Positions 8,645 to 18,546 of a stretch of DNA of 64,000 nucleotides are shown here, one piece after another. The DNA lies in contig CP073759.1 in the NCBI GenBank assembly GCA_018398995.1, positions 1,938,311-2,002,310 on the forward strand. The letters are read 5' to 3'. The translations under genes were made by a program, and so were the position numbers. Positions within the stretch are counted from its first letter, which is position 1. Each line of letters begins with the position of its first letter. Source of the DNA: Methylophilaceae bacterium (lineage in GTDB: Bacteria > Pseudomonadota > Gammaproteobacteria > Burkholderiales > Methylophilaceae). A model generated the notes under the pieces. The model made no database searches. It was not told where the DNA came from and worked only from the letters and a program-made list of their open reading frames with translations.

Positions 8645-10099
8645 TTATCGTGATAGCGTCTTTTTGTATAATTCTAGGTATAAATTGGCGCTAGATGACC
8701 AGCTGACGTCCATTTGCATACCGTTCTTCTGAATCTTTTTCCATCTCTTTTTATCTTGCCAATACGCGATTGCTTGTTGAATAGTGCCCAATAATGATGC
8801 ATGGGTGACATTGTTGAGCACAAAACCAGTTGCAGTGCCATTTTTAATGCTACTCGGGGTTGTGTCACAAACCGAATCAGCTAACCCACCTGTTGCTGAA
8901 ACAATGGGTGGTGTGCCGTAGGCTAACCCATATAATTGATTTAATCCGCAAGGTTCAAAACGGGATGGCATGACAAACAGATCAGCTCCCGCCATAATCG
9001 TATGCGATATGGGTTCGTTATAGCCAATTGTTACACTCACACTATGCGGAAATTGCTGGTGCAGTCCGATGAATGCGTGTTCCAACTCCTTTTCACCGCT
9101 CCCTAAAATAGCTATTTGGCAGCCTTCTGCAACTAGCTGAGGCATAATGGGCGGCAGTAAGTCTAAGCCTTTCTGATAGGCAAATCGACTCACAATACCA
9201 ATTAATGGCGCCTCAGACTTAATATTAAGCCCCAGCTTTTTTTGCAAATCTTTTTTAACCCACTTTTTTCCACTCATGTTGCGATGAGAATAAGGCTTAA
9301 TTATGTGCTTATCAGTTTCTGGATTCCAATCTTGCGTATCAATACCATTTAAAATGCCCGTTAACTGACTTGCCCTAGCCGACAGTAAACCCTGTAATCC
9401 AAAACCATAATCATCAGTTTGAATTTCTTTGGCATAAGTAGGGCTAACAGTGCTAAGTTGATCAGCATAATAAAGACCTGCTTTCATAAATGACACTTGA
9501 TCATAAAATTCGAAGCCATTGATATTAAAATGAGCTGGCGGCAGTGCTAAATCGTTCAATGCACTGCGATCAAAATTACCTTGATAAGCCATGTTATGAA
9601 TACTGAAGATTGATTTGGCTGAAACGTGATCGATCAGCTTCATGTATGCAGGCGTCAACCCTGTTTGCCAGTCATTGCAATGCACAAGGTCAGGTTGCCA
9701 ATTGAGTGGTGAGCCTTGTTTGCATAGTAGACTAGCCACTCTAGATAACACACCAAAGCGTAGGGCATTATCAGCCCAGTCAGTGCCTACGTCGTCAGTG
9801 TAAGGTCCACCAGCACGGTCATATAAAGCATCGTTTTTAATAACAATTACTTCTACATCGCTATCTGGCATATAGCCAGATAACAGCGTGCAAGATTGTT
9901 TTAGTACATGTAAGGAAGTGATTTCTTTAATGTTGGTTAATTTAGAAATGACGCCTCGATAAGCTGGCAGTAATATTTTAATATCACCATTTAATTTCGA
10001 TGTTTGCTGAATGGCTTTAGGTAGGGCACCGCTGACATCAGCTAAACCACCTGTTTTGATTAATGGAAATGCTTCTGATGTTACAAATAAAACGTGCAC
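8645..10099 (-). CDS. glgA: Glycogen synthase (ADP-glucose dependent, GT5)
   Basis: Transfers glucose from ADP-glucose to the non-reducing end of alpha-1,4-glucan. The 484-residue GT-B protein has the ADP-glucose-binding K-x-G-G-L motif at Lys15 (KTGGLADV), HNMAYQG, SRFAYQKG and the C-terminal PSRFEPCGL glutamate motif with GTPPIV following. The start is GTG. An AGAGAG stretch precedes it. The gene is separated from the other glycogen genes (18.5-26.3 kb) by about 8 kb of unrelated genes, so it is transcribed alone, convergent with orn. Confidence 0.95.
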   Translation of the reverse strand: MHVLFVTSEAFPLIKTGGLADVSGALPKAIQQTSKLNGDIKILLPAYRGVISKLTNIKEITSLHVLKQSCTLLSGYMPDSDVEVIVIKNDALYDRAGGPYTDDVGTDWADNALRFGVLSRVASLLCKQGSPLNWQPDLVHCNDWQTGLTPAYMKLIDHVSAKSIFSIHNMAYQGNFDRSALNDLALPPAHFNINGFEFYDQVSFMKAGLYYADQLSTVSPTYAKEIQTDDYGFGLQGLLSARASQLTGILNGIDTQDWNPETDKHIIKPYSHRNMSGKKWVKKDLQKKLGLNIKSEAPLIGIVSRFAYQKGLDLLPPIMPQLVAEGCQIAILGSGEKELEHAFIGLHQQFPHSVSVTIGYNEPISHTIMAGADLFVMPSRFEPCGLNQLYGLAYGTPPIVSATGGLADSVCDTTPSSIKNGTATGFVLNNVTHASLLGTIQQAIAYWQDKKRWKKIQKNGMQMDVSWSSSANLYLELYKKTLSR

Positions 10100-10186
10100 A
10101 TTTACTCTCTTATGGGATTTTGTGAAAGATGTTATATTGGTTGTTATTATAGTAGGTAATGGTTAATTTCTAAATGAAGGAATCGT

Positions 10187-10561
10187 ATGTTGTTTGGACA
10201 GTTTGTTGCAGTGGCATTGGGTGCTGTTATCGGCGCGTGGTCAAGATGGGGGTTAGGGCTAGTATTCAATAATAGTGTATTTCCATTCGGCACATTAACT
10301 GCCAATTTGATTGGTGGCTTTTTAATGGGCTTGGCAATGGCTTTTTTTATTGCAACACCATCTAACAATGAATTAAGACTGTTTGTGATGACAGGCGCTT
10401 TAGGCGGATTAACTACGTTTTCTACTTTTTCCGCAGAGGCATTTGGATTGTTACATAAGCAACAATACGTTTTGGCTTCATCCCATATCTTAAGTCACGT
10501 AGTGGGCTCTTTGGTCATGACTGCGTTAGGATTTTGGTTGTTTCATGCATTAAAAAGTTAA
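10187..10561 (+). CDS. crcB: Fluoride ion channel CrcB/Fluc
   Basis: A 124-residue, four-helix membrane protein that exports fluoride as a dual-topology dimer. Diagnostic motifs are the N-terminal GAVIGAWSRWGL, GTLTANLIGGF and the pore segment GALGGLTTFSTFS, whose phenylalanine box and sodium-site threonine-serine are intact. ATG start after a GAAGGAAT ribosome site. It is a single gene between glgA (divergent) and rne (convergent). I looked for a fluoride riboswitch in the 87-base leader region and saw no matching motif. Confidence 0.93.
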   Translation: MLFGQFVAVALGAVIGAWSRWGLGLVFNNSVFPFGTLTANLIGGFLMGLAMAFFIATPSNNELRLFVMTGALGGLTTFSTFSAEAFGLLHKQQYVLASSHILSHVVGSLVMTALGFWLFHALKS

Positions 10562-10574
10562 GTTCGTCAGCATG

Positions 10575-10603
10575 AAAAAAGCCCGACACATGTCGGGCTT
10601 TTT
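10575..10603. terminator. Bidirectional terminator between crcB and rne
   Basis: A GC-rich stem (GCCCGAC at 10581-10587 pairs with GTCGGGC at 10592-10598) has A6 on one side and T5 on the other. It would therefore work as a Rho-independent terminator for both convergent genes. Confidence 0.9.
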
Positions 10604-10622
10604 ACTGTGTGGTAAAGCACTT

Positions 10623-13241
10623 TTATTTCTGTGTTTCTACCATGACTAAAGGCGCTTCTGTTTTGTCAGCCATGGTCTCTTTTTTCCAGCTAGCTGTCTT
10701 ACGAGGTGCTTTTGGTTTTGTTTCAGTTGCTGCTGCCTGCTCCTTTTTAGGCGCACTTTTTGTTTCCACTAATTGCAAGCCGCTGTCAGCTAAATTGGCT
10801 GACTTGGTTGCTTTTGTTTTGCGCGGAGTGCTGGCTTTTTTGGCCTTGGCTGGCGCTGCTTTGACGTCATTCTCAGTAGCTTCAACTTTCACTGTATGGG
10901 CCACATCATTTTCTTTTTGAACATGTGTATCAGCTGAATTTGGCTGTGATTCCTGTTTTGCTTTAGTCGTTCTGCGTCGTTTTACTGCAGGTTTTTTCGG
11001 CGTCGCTTCATCACTCACAGCAGGTGCACTATCTGTAGTAGATTTTGCACTAGTTGCTTTTGCTTCAAGCGGTTTTGCCACACTTTCTCTTGCTTGCTCA
11101 GCCTGCGAATCAACCACCTTCACTGGTGTCGCTTCATCTTTAACAACTGACGTTGTTTGCGTAGGCTTCATCACTTCGCCTGTTGTTGGCGCCGTTGGCG
11201 TTGCTGACGCAATGTTAGCGGCTAACGCAGTGTTTTCTGCTTCTTCACGCGGTCTACGGTCTCTTCTGTTACGATTGCGTCGACCACCACGCTCTTGACG
11301 TTGCTGATTATTTGGTTTATCAGGTTGGTTGGCTATATTGGTTTCAGCAATCTCCGCCTTTTGTGCAACATTTACTTCTACTGGCGTTTGTGTCTTAGGA
11401 CTGCGGTCTTGTTTTGCTTGATTTAGTGGTTGTGGTTGTGTTGCCTCATTACGGTCACGACCATTACGGTTTTTGTTGCGATTACGGTTACGATTACGGT
11501 TGCGTTCGCGGTTGTAGTTTACTTTTTCTTCAGGCGTTTGTTCAGCAGGTTTAACCTCGCCATCACCACTAAACCATTTTTTTATGCGTCCTAATAGTGA
11601 TGTTTTTGTTTCAATTGCAGCCATTGCAACTGGCGCAGGAGTTGAGGCGGTTACCCCTTTAACAAGCGCTTCTGCAGCAACGGGCTTAGACTCGGCAGAT
11701 AAACTACGTACATAATCATTTTCTGCTGGAATTTCTACTAAGTTATAGCTTGGAGCTGCGTCTTCTTTGACATCATCTTGTTTAATTCTTACTACACTAT
11801 AATTGGGCGTTTCCATATGAATATTAGGGATCAGAATAACTTCTACCCCCATGAGCTCTTCAATGCTATGAATCTCAGCCCGCTTTTCATTGAGCAAGAA
11901 AGTCGCTGCATCAACTGGCAGTTGTACTTGAATAATTGCGCTATTATCTTTCATGGCTTCTTCTTGCGTAATGCGCAAGATGTGTAGCGCAGTTGATTCG
12001 ATACCGCGAATATGACCAGTGCCATGGCAGCGTGGACAGGCGGCATGATTCGCTTCACCTAAACTAGTGCGCAAGCGCTGGCGTGAAAGCTCTAATAAAC
12101 CAAACCGTGAAATTTTACCCATTTGCACGCGAGCACGATCAGGATGCAGCGCTTCGCGCAATACATTTTCTACTTCACGTTGATTGCGTTGGCTTTCCAT
12201 GTCAATAAAATCAATAACCACTAACCCACCAAGGTCACGTAGTCGCAATTGACGTGCAACTTCTTCAGCGGCTTCAAGGTTGGTATTGAACGCAGTTTGT
12301 TCAATATCGGCACCTTTAATTGAGCGACCAGAGTTTACGTCGACTGAAACTAAAGCTTCGGTGTGGTCGATAACAATGGCGCCACCTGATGGCAAGCGCA
12401 CTTCACGCGAGTGTGCTGTCTCAATCTGATGTTCAATTTGGAAACGAGAGAAGAGGGGTGTTTCATCCTCATATAACTTAACACGAGCTACGTTAGCGGG
12501 CATGACATGGTTCATAAATTGAACTGCTTGTTCATGTACTTCAGCGGTGTCAATTAAGATTTCACCAATGTCTGCGCTGAAGTAATCACGAATGGCACGA
12601 ATAACCAAACTACCTTCTTGATAAATTAAGAAGGCACCTTTTTGAATGGTAGAGGCGTCTTCAATAGCTGTCCATAATTGTAATAAGTAGTTTAGATCCC
12701 ACTGTAACTCTTCTGCCGTGCGGCCAATGCCGGCCGTACGGGCAATGATACTCATACCTTTAGGCATTTCTAGCGCTGCCATGGTGTCACGCAATTCATT
12801 GCGTTCTTCGCCTTCAACACGCCTTGAAACACCGCCGCCACGGGGATTATTGGGCATTAACACCAAATAACGTCCCGCCAAAGAGATGTAACTGGTTAAT
12901 GCAGCACCTTTAGTGCCGCGCTCATCTTTGTCCACTTGAACAATAATTTCTTGTCCTTCTTTAATCACATCTTGAATGCGGATTTTTCCGCCTTCAGCTT
13001 TATTATTAAAGTAAGACCGCGAGATTTCTTTAAATGGTAAGAAGCCATGCCGATCGGTGCCATAATCGACAAAAGCCGCTTCTAGTGAGGGCTCTATACG
13101 GGTGATAACCCCTTTGTAGATATTGCTTTTACGTTGCTCTTTACCTGCGTGCTCAATATCTAAATCGATGAGCTTTTGTCCGTCAACAATCGCAACACGT
13201 AGTTCTTCCGACTGTGTTGCATTAAATAACATGCGTTTCAT
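10623..13241 (-). CDS. rne: Ribonuclease E
   Basis: Essential endoribonuclease for mRNA decay and rRNA/tRNA processing. The 872-residue protein has an N-terminal catalytic half with the S1 RNA-binding domain (about 35-125), the 5' sensor/RNase H-like regions, the magnesium aspartates in VSVDVNSGR and VVIDFIDM, and the Zn-link CPRCHGTG just after residue 400. The C-terminal ~370 residues are low-complexity: Arg/Asn repeats alternating N and R near residue 580, an [12 protein letters not shown] block, then Lys/Ala/Glu-rich sequence, probably a disordered RNA- and degradosome-binding scaffold. ATG start. A ~500-base upstream gap may hold an autoregulatory leader. Confidence 0.95.
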   Translation of the reverse strand: MKRMLFNATQSEELRVAIVDGQKLIDLDIEHAGKEQRKSNIYKGVITRIEPSLEAAFVDYGTDRHGFLPFKEISRSYFNNKAEGGKIRIQDVIKEGQEIIVQVDKDERGTKGAALTSYISLAGRYLVLMPNNPRGGGVSRRVEGEERNELRDTMAALEMPKGMSIIARTAGIGRTAEELQWDLNYLLQLWTAIEDASTIQKGAFLIYQEGSLVIRAIRDYFSADIGEILIDTAEVHEQAVQFMNHVMPANVARVKLYEDETPLFSRFQIEHQIETAHSREVRLPSGGAIVIDHTEALVSVDVNSGRSIKGADIEQTAFNTNLEAAEEVARQLRLRDLGGLVVIDFIDMESQRNQREVENVLREALHPDRARVQMGKISRFGLLELSRQRLRTSLGEANHAACPRCHGTGHIRGIESTALHILRITQEEAMKDNSAIIQVQLPVDAATFLLNEKRAEIHSIEELMGVEVILIPNIHMETPNYSVVRIKQDDVKEDAAPSYNLVEIPAENDYVRSLSAESKPVAAEALVKGVTASTPAPVAMAAIETKTSLLGRIKKWFSGDGEVKPAEQTPEEKVNYNRERNRNRNRNRNKNRNGRDRNEATQPQPLNQAKQDRSPKTQTPVEVNVAQKAEIAETNIANQPDKPNNQQRQERGGRRNRNRRDRRPREEAENTALAANIASATPTAPTTGEVMKPTQTTSVVKDEATPVKVVDSQAEQARESVAKPLEAKATSAKSTTDSAPAVSDEATPKKPAVKRRRTTKAKQESQPNSADTHVQKENDVAHTVKVEATENDVKAAPAKAKKASTPRKTKATKSANLADSGLQLVETKSAPKKEQAAATETKPKAPRKTASWKKETMADKTEAPLVMVETQK

Positions 13242-13746
13242 TGAATACTCCCGCGCTTAGCAGGCAGATTGTTAGGCGAGATTAAAGCTCTGAAGAAGAG
13301 GATGATGCACCAAATGTGTCATCGATAAGGAATTGATAGGATTGAGCAGGGCTTACTATTTTGTGCTATTTGCGTGACATTGACGCTCAGAATTTCTGAT
13401 GGTTAATCATCGTTTTGACGTTATTGTGCGCCGGAGTTATCCACTATTTTTAGTGGTCAACTTTGATGATTAATTAATATGTCAGTTAAATAGATTAAAA
13501 TGATGCCTGTTATCGTTATAAATTCGTTAAAATCGTATCTTCAGTAGCTTTAGTCGCACTTTATACTTTTTATCTGCGGCGGCTAGAGCGCAATTTTATT
13601 TTATCGCTACTTAAATATGGCGAGCGGTAATTAGCCAAATGTTCTATTAAACTCATTCAATTTAAAATGAGTGTCGTTAAAATATTGCTTGTTTAGTTTT
13701 AAACGACACTAGAGTATAGGCGCAATTGAGATTTTAAGCAAAAAAT
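13242..13746. other. Long rne-rluC divergent intergenic region
   Basis: About 505 bases without a credible gene between divergent rne and rluC. Visible structures are a perfect hairpin CCACTA-TTTT-TAGTGG at 13441-13456 and two overlapping inverted repeats just before rluC (13651-13672 and 13670-13710). In other proteobacteria a long rne 5' leader mediates RNase E autoregulation, and the same is plausible here but unproven. No confident promoter could be picked by eye. Confidence 0.5.
13651..13710 (+). promoter_or_regulatory. Two mutually exclusive hairpins upstream of rluC
   Basis: ACTCATT (13651-13657) pairs with AATGAGT (13666-13672). AGTGTCGTT (13670-13678) pairs with AACGACACT (13702-13710) and can extend through AAAA/TTTT with one bulge. 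The two stems share bases 13670-13672, so only one can form fully. They end 36 bases before the rluC start. There is no T-run after the second stem, so a simple terminator is unlikely. Confidence 0.4.
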
Positions 13747-14748
13747 ATGACACAAGTCAGTGAAAATAAACAAGTAAGTGAGCATGCGGCAACGCAAATA
13801 GTGGTGGATGAATCAAGTGAAGGGCAGCGCGTTGATAATTTTTTAACTAAAATTCTGAAAGGTGTACCTAAAAGCCATATTTATCGTATTTTGCGCAGTG
13901 GCGAGGTGCGCGTCAATAAAGGGCGTGTAGACGCTTCACGTAAACTGCTAATCAATGATGTTGTGCGCGTGCCGCCAATGCGGGTATCTTCCAAAATGTT
14001 GTCCTCTGATGCGGCTCCTGTCGTCAATTCTAAATTTACGGATGCGATTGTTTTTGAGGATGATGCAATGTTGGTGATTAATAAACCAGCTGGATTCGCT
14101 GTGCATGGAGGTAGTGGTGTCAGTCGTGGCGTTATTGAGCAACTGCGTTTAGAACGGCCAAAAGCTAAATTTTTAGAGTTGGTTCACCGTTTAGATAGAG
14201 AGACATCCGGTGTATTGCTGTTAGCCAAAAGACGATCGGCATTGGTTGCATTACATCAAGCAATTCGAGAAAATAAAACCGATAAACGCTATGCTGTGTT
14301 GGTGGTTGGTGAGTGGCTAGATGCCAAAAAGCATGTGGTTTTAGATTTGCAAAAATATACGCTCCCTAGCGGTGAGCGACGCGTTAATGTGGTAACCGAT
14401 AAAGCCAAAGATAAGTTTAATGAGGCGCAAATTTCTGAAACTATTTTTTACCTTAAGCAGTCTTTTGAAGGGTTTAGTCTGTTAGAAGCGAAATTAATTA
14501 CTGGGCGTACACACCAATTAAGAGTGCAGCTTGCGCATTTAGGCTTTCCAATAGCAGGTGATGATAAATATGGTGATTTTGAACTGAATAAAGTGTTGCA
14601 AAAGCAGGGTTTGAAACGCATGTTTTTGCATTCTATTGAAACAAAGTTGAATCATCCGATTACTCATGAACGGTTACATTTGATGGCGCCTTTACCTAAA
14701 CCGCTAACGCAGTTTATGCAATCGTTACCTGTAAAAGTAGTTGTTTAA
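13747..14748 (+). CDS. rluC: 23S rRNA pseudouridine synthase RluC-type
   Basis: RluA-family pseudouridine synthase of 333 residues. It has an N-terminal S4 RNA-binding domain (VPKSHIYRILRSGEVRVNKGR, broken here as residues about 40-60) and the catalytic HRLDRETSG motif, whose aspartate attacks the uridine. GRTHQLRVQ follows in the C-terminal part. Its position divergent to rne is the classic rluC arrangement in proteobacteria, which supports specificity for 23S positions 955/2504/2580. ATG start with a weak ribosome site. It is followed 15 bases later by a HAD phosphatase, probably in one transcript. Confidence 0.9.
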   Translation: MTQVSENKQVSEHAATQIVVDESSEGQRVDNFLTKILKGVPKSHIYRILRSGEVRVNKGRVDASRKLLINDVVRVPPMRVSSKMLSSDAAPVVNSKFTDAIVFEDDAMLVINKPAGFAVHGGSGVSRGVIEQLRLERPKAKFLELVHRLDRETSGVLLLAKRRSALVALHQAIRENKTDKRYAVLVVGEWLDAKKHVVLDLQKYTLPSGERRVNVVTDKAKDKFNEAQISETIFYLKQSFEGFSLLEAKLITGRTHQLRVQLAHLGFPIAGDDKYGDFELNKVLQKQGLKRMFLHSIETKLNHPITHERLHLMAPLPKPLTQFMQSLPVKVVV

Positions 14749-14763
14749 CAAGAAAGAAATCAT

Positions 14764-15432
14764 TTGATTAGAAATAAAGAAAAACAATTTGATTTAATTG
14801 TATGGGACTGGGATGGCACGCTGGCAGACTCTACCGGCATGATTGCACGTGCGCTTGTGCAAGCAGCTGAGCAAGTTGGTTTGCCTAAACTGGCATTAGA
14901 AGACGCGCGCCATGTCATTGGTTTAGGTCTGCGTGAATCTATCAAGACACTGTTTGGCAATCTCTCAGATGAACAATCACAATTATTGGCCAAGCAGTAT
15001 GCACTGCATTATTATGCGGCTGGAGAAAAGGTGCCTTTATATACGGGAGCCGCAGCGCTGATTGCTGAGCTAACAAAGCGTGGCTATAAGCAAGCAATTG
15101 CCACTGGTATGAGTAGACGTGGTCTCAATCATGCGCTAGAAGATACGGGAGTGGCTAAATACTTTCAGGCAACCCGCACGGTGGATGAGTGTTTTTCTAA
15201 ACCACATCCGCAAATGCTGGACGAGTTGATGGATGCTTTAGTAGCAACTCCAGAGCGAACGCTGATGATTGGTGATAGCAGTTATGATTTGCAAATGGCA
15301 CAAAATGCAGGTGTAGAATCACTAGCGGTAACGTTTGGCGCACATACAAGTCAGCAACTATTAAAGCTAAGTCCGAAAGCGATTTTTAATACATTTGATG
15401 AACTCAGTGATTGGTTATTGCATTATGCATAG
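14764..15432 (+). CDS. HAD-superfamily phosphatase (phosphoglycolate phosphatase-like)
   Basis: A 222-residue haloacid-dehalogenase hydrolase. It has motif I DWDGTLADS (nucleophile Asp), a C1 alpha-helical cap, motif II serine/threonine in IATGMSRRG, motif III lysine FSKPHP and motif IV MIGDSSYDLQMA. The best start is TTG at 14764, since no ATG exists upstream of motif I. The rluC-HAD pairing is common in betaproteobacteria, where the gene is often called gph-like. The substrate is uncertain. The stop overlaps the next (Rieske) start in ATGCATAG. Confidence 0.85.
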   Translation: MIRNKEKQFDLIVWDWDGTLADSTGMIARALVQAAEQVGLPKLALEDARHVIGLGLRESIKTLFGNLSDEQSQLLAKQYALHYYAAGEKVPLYTGAAALIAELTKRGYKQAIATGMSRRGLNHALEDTGVAKYFQATRTVDECFSKPHPQMLDELMDALVATPERTLMIGDSSYDLQMAQNAGVESLAVTFGAHTSQQLLKLSPKAIFNTFDELSDWLLHYA

Positions 15433-15769
15433 CAAAAAAATTGTTTTAAATAGTCATGATCTGCAAGAGAAGTCGCTCGGGTTACGTTTTGATTTGCCGC
15501 ACTTAGGCGAGCATGCAACGGGTTTTGTTATACGATTTAATGGACTCCCTTACGCGTATATTAATCAATGTGCGCATATGCCAGTTGAGTTAGATTGGAA
15601 CCAAGGTGAGTTTTTTACATCAGAGAAAGACTTCATAGTCTGTGCAACACATGGAGCTTGTTATGAACCAAATACTGGACATTGTGTGTTTGGGCCATGC
15701 AAAGGTAAACAGTTGCAAGCTTTGCCAGTGGTAGAAGAAAATGAACAAGTGATTATTTGGGTTGAATAG
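15425..15769 (+). CDS. Rieske [2Fe-2S] domain protein
   Basis: A 114-residue, single-domain Rieske protein. The cluster ligands are C-A-H and, 16 residues on, C-A-T-H in the pattern C-x-H...C-x-x-H, followed by ACYEPNTGHC. There is no signal peptide or membrane anchor, so it is cytosolic and ferredoxin-like rather than part of a bc1 complex. ATG at 15425 overlaps the HAD stop by 8 bases. An earlier in-frame ATG at 15395 lies inside the HAD gene. It is probably an electron-transfer or redox-sensing partner, but no oxygenase is encoded nearby. Confidence 0.85.
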   Translation: MHSKKIVLNSHDLQEKSLGLRFDLPHLGEHATGFVIRFNGLPYAYINQCAHMPVELDWNQGEFFTSEKDFIVCATHGACYEPNTGHCVFGPCKGKQLQALPVVEENEQVIIWVE

Positions 15770-15815
15770 ATTAAACAAGAAATATTCTAGAACTTACTTT
15801 ATAGGAAAATAAAAA

Positions 15816-16775
15816 ATGGCAGAAGAAATAAACAGTCAAGACAGTCTTTGGCACAAAGATGTGATTGAAAAATTGGCTATGTCTAGCCTGAAAGAGCAGA
15901 GGGTAGCTAGACGATGGGGTATTTTCTTTAAACTATTAACTTTTATTTATTTATTTGTCATTCTTGCTTACGCGCTTGGTTGGGTTGTCAAGGAAGGAAA
16001 AGCTGTAACTGGCGAGCATAGTGCGTTGATTGATGTTGCTGGGGTTATTATGCCTGGTGGTGAAGTCAACGCAGAATCATTTATTGCTAGCTTGGCCGAT
16101 GCATACGAGAGCAAAGGCACTAAAGGCATTATTTTACGTATTAATAGTCCTGGAGGCAGCCCAGTTCAAGCGGGTATTATCAATGAAGAAATCAAGCGCC
16201 AAAGAAAGTTGCACCCCGATATTCCGGTTTATGCGGTTGTCGAAGATATTTGTGCCTCAGGAGGCTACTATATAGCGGCTGCTGCAGATAAAATTTATGT
16301 CGATAAAGCCAGTATTGTAGGCTCTATTGGTGTATTGATGGATGGTTATGGATTTACTGGTGTAATGGAAAAAGTAGGGGTGGAGCGACGTTTATTAACA
16401 GCAGGTAGAAATAAAGCCATGTTAGATCCGTTTTCTCCTGTCAATCCCGAGCATAAAGCCTATGCGCAAACGATGTTAAATGAAATTCATGAACAGTTTA
16501 AAACAGTGGTGCGCGAGGGGCGTGGCAAGCGATTAAAAGAGACGCCAGATACGTTTAGTGGTTTGTTTTGGAGTGGTGAGCAAAGTATTAACATAGGCCT
16601 GGCTGATGCGCTAGGTAGCGCCGATTATGTGGCGAGAGAAGTGATTAAACAAAAAGAAATTGTAGATTTTACTTATCAAGAAACATTTGCGGATCGATTT
16701 GCCAAGCGCTTGGGTGCAAGTATTGCAAAGCATATAGGCTTTGATCTTGAGGCTACAGGCATTAAGTTGCGCTAA
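15816..16775 (+). CDS. sppA: Signal peptide peptidase SppA-type S49 serine protease
   Basis: A 319-residue S49 peptidase with one N-terminal membrane anchor (about residues 30-55). The S49 core has RINSPGGSPVQAG, the catalytic serine in ICASGGYY and the lysine region LLTAGRNKAML, typical of the short (36K-type) SppA. It is predicted to face the periplasm and degrade cleaved signal peptides. ATG start after ATAGGAAAAT. It is last gene of the rluC-HAD-Rieske-sppA run and is followed by a strong terminator. Confidence 0.9.
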   Translation: MAEEINSQDSLWHKDVIEKLAMSSLKEQRVARRWGIFFKLLTFIYLFVILAYALGWVVKEGKAVTGEHSALIDVAGVIMPGGEVNAESFIASLADAYESKGTKGIILRINSPGGSPVQAGIINEEIKRQRKLHPDIPVYAVVEDICASGGYYIAAAADKIYVDKASIVGSIGVLMDGYGFTGVMEKVGVERRLLTAGRNKAMLDPFSPVNPEHKAYAQTMLNEIHEQFKTVVREGRGKRLKETPDTFSGLFWSGEQSINIGLADALGSADYVAREVIKQKEIVDFTYQETFADRFAKRLGASIAKHIGFDLEATGIKLR

Positions 16776-16796
16776 TAGATAACCCATTCCAATAAT

Positions 16797-16826
16797 AAAA
16801 AAGCTGGGATTTTCCCAGCTTTTTTA
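16797..16826. terminator. Bidirectional terminator between sppA and pgi
   Basis: An AAGCTGGGA/TCCCAGCTT stem with a TTT loop (16801-16821) is flanked by A4+ upstream and T6 downstream. It suits Rho-independent termination of both convergent genes. Confidence 0.9.
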
Positions 16827-16843
16827 ATGCGCCATTTACGCAG

Positions 16844-18496
16844 TTAAGCATGTTGTTTTGTATAATTAATAAGGCCGTTTGTTGAGCTGTCGTAATTGGT
16901 GACAACTTCATCGTTAGTCAGTTGCGGCAAAATCTGACTAGCAATTTGCTTGCCATACTCAACCCCCCATTGATCATAACTATTAATATCCCAAATAATG
17001 CCCTGCACAAAAATTTTGTGTTCATAAAGTGCAATGAGTTTACCCAATGTATTCGGTGTTAGTTTGTTGAACAAAATAGAGGAAGTAGGGCGATTGCCTT
17101 CAAATATCTTATGCGGCAATAGTTTCTCGAGAGCATTGCCTGATAAGCCTTGTTTTTCTAGTTCAAGACGTGCTTCCTCTTTTGTTTTGCCCAACATCAG
17201 AGCCTGTGTTTGTGCCAAAAAGTTAGCCAATAAAATTTTATGGTGCTCATTGCCGTTAGTGCCGATTGCATAATGACTGTGAATAGGCATCAAAAAATCA
17301 GCAGGAACAACCGGTGTGCCTTGGTGGATAAGTTGATAAAAAGCATGTTGACCATTAGTACCTGCTTCACCCCAAATTACAGGGCCTGTTTTATAATGTA
17401 CGCGCTCGCCATCACGGCACATAAACTTACCATTACTTTCCATATCTGCTTGTTGCATATAGGCGGGGAAGCGCGCCATGCCTTGATCGTATGGCAAGAT
17501 GGCATGCGAATCAGCGTGGAAGAAATTGTTATACCAAATGCCAATTAGCGCCATAATGACGGGCATATTTTGCGCTAGTGGTGCGGTTTTAAAATGATTA
17601 TCCATTTCGTGACCACCCTTTAGCAGATCCTCAAAGTTATCCATGCCAACATAGAGCGCAATCGATAAACCGATGGCTGACCAAAGTGAGTAACGACCGC
17701 CAACCCAATCCCAAAATTCAAACATATTTGCACTATCAATACCAAAAGCGGTTACCGCTTTGGCATTGGTTGATAACGCTACAAAATGTTTGGCAATATG
17801 CGCTTCATCTTTAGCGGCATCAAGGAACCATGCGCGTGCTGAGCGTGCATTGGTCATTGTTTCTTGTGTGGTAAAGGTTTTTGATGCAACAATCACTAAA
17901 GTTGTTTCTGGATTACATTTCTCTAGTGCGCGAATCAAGTGCGCGCCATCAATATTAGACACAAAATGTACATTAAGATTAGGACTTGCATACGGTTTTA
18001 ATGCATCACAAACCATGACTGGACCTAAATCTGATCCACCAATACCAATATTAATAATGTCGGTAATCGCTTTGCCTGTATAGCCTTTCCATTCGCCTTT
18101 GCGTACTTGTTCAGAGAAAGTTCGCATATGTGCTAAGACAGCATTCACTTCAGGCATGACATCATGACCGTCGACATAAACAGGCGTATTGCTGCGGTTA
18201 CGTAAGGCTGTATGTAATACCGCTCTATCTTCTGTGATATTAATTTTTTCGCCAGCAAACATGCGATCGCGCCAAGCCTCAACTTTTGCTTCATTTGCTA
18301 TTTGAAAGAGTAATCCTAGGGTTTCTTCAGTAATGCGATGCTTAGAGTAATCTAACAATAGATCATCGAGATTTAAACTAAACTTGTCAAAACGGTTTGG
18401 GTCAGCCTCAAACAAACTACGCATATGCAATGCGGACATGGTTTCTTGGTGTTTACAAAGCGTTTTCCAGCTAGGGTGTTGAGTAAGTCTTGCCAT
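16844..18496 (-). CDS. pgi: Glucose-6-phosphate isomerase
   Basis: Interconverts glucose-6-P and fructose-6-P. The 550-residue length is that of the E. coli-type enzyme. Signatures are the first sugar-isomerase domain [25 protein letters not shown], the catalytic glutamate/histidine region [16 protein letters not shown] and the C-terminal lysine in [15 protein letters not shown] start. It lies 50 bases downstream of glgB on the same strand, linking glycogen precursor supply with assimilation through the ribulose monophosphate hexose-phosphate pool (inference from the methylotroph context). Confidence 0.95.
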   Translation of the reverse strand: MARLTQHPSWKTLCKHQETMSALHMRSLFEADPNRFDKFSLNLDDLLLDYSKHRITEETLGLLFQIANEAKVEAWRDRMFAGEKINITEDRAVLHTALRNRSNTPVYVDGHDVMPEVNAVLAHMRTFSEQVRKGEWKGYTGKAITDIINIGIGGSDLGPVMVCDALKPYASPNLNVHFVSNIDGAHLIRALEKCNPETTLVIVASKTFTTQETMTNARSARAWFLDAAKDEAHIAKHFVALSTNAKAVTAFGIDSANMFEFWDWVGGRYSLWSAIGLSIALYVGMDNFEDLLKGGHEMDNHFKTAPLAQNMPVIMALIGIWYNNFFHADSHAILPYDQGMARFPAYMQQADMESNGKFMCRDGERVHYKTGPVIWGEAGTNGQHAFYQLIHQGTPVVPADFLMPIHSHYAIGTNGNEHHKILLANFLAQTQALMLGKTKEEARLELEKQGLSGNALEKLLPHKIFEGNRPTSSILFNKLTPNTLGKLIALYEHKIFVQGIIWDINSYDQWGVEYGKQIASQILPQLTNDEVVTNYDSSTNGLINYTKQHA

Positions 18497-18546
18497 TTAT
18501 CAATATGTTTTTCTAGTAAATTTAAAGTTATTTTAAAGGGTAATTA

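Noticed and set aside
10100-10186. Fluoride riboswitch before crcB
   Set aside because: The expected conserved pseudoknot sequence pattern was not found in the short leader region.
10609-10920. 103-residue ORF antisense to the rne C-terminus
   Set aside because: It arises from the low-complexity, Ala/Lys-rich coding bias of the rne tail read on the opposite strand.
17240-17548. Open frames antisense to pgi
   Set aside because: Shadows of a well-supported conserved gene with no independent signal.
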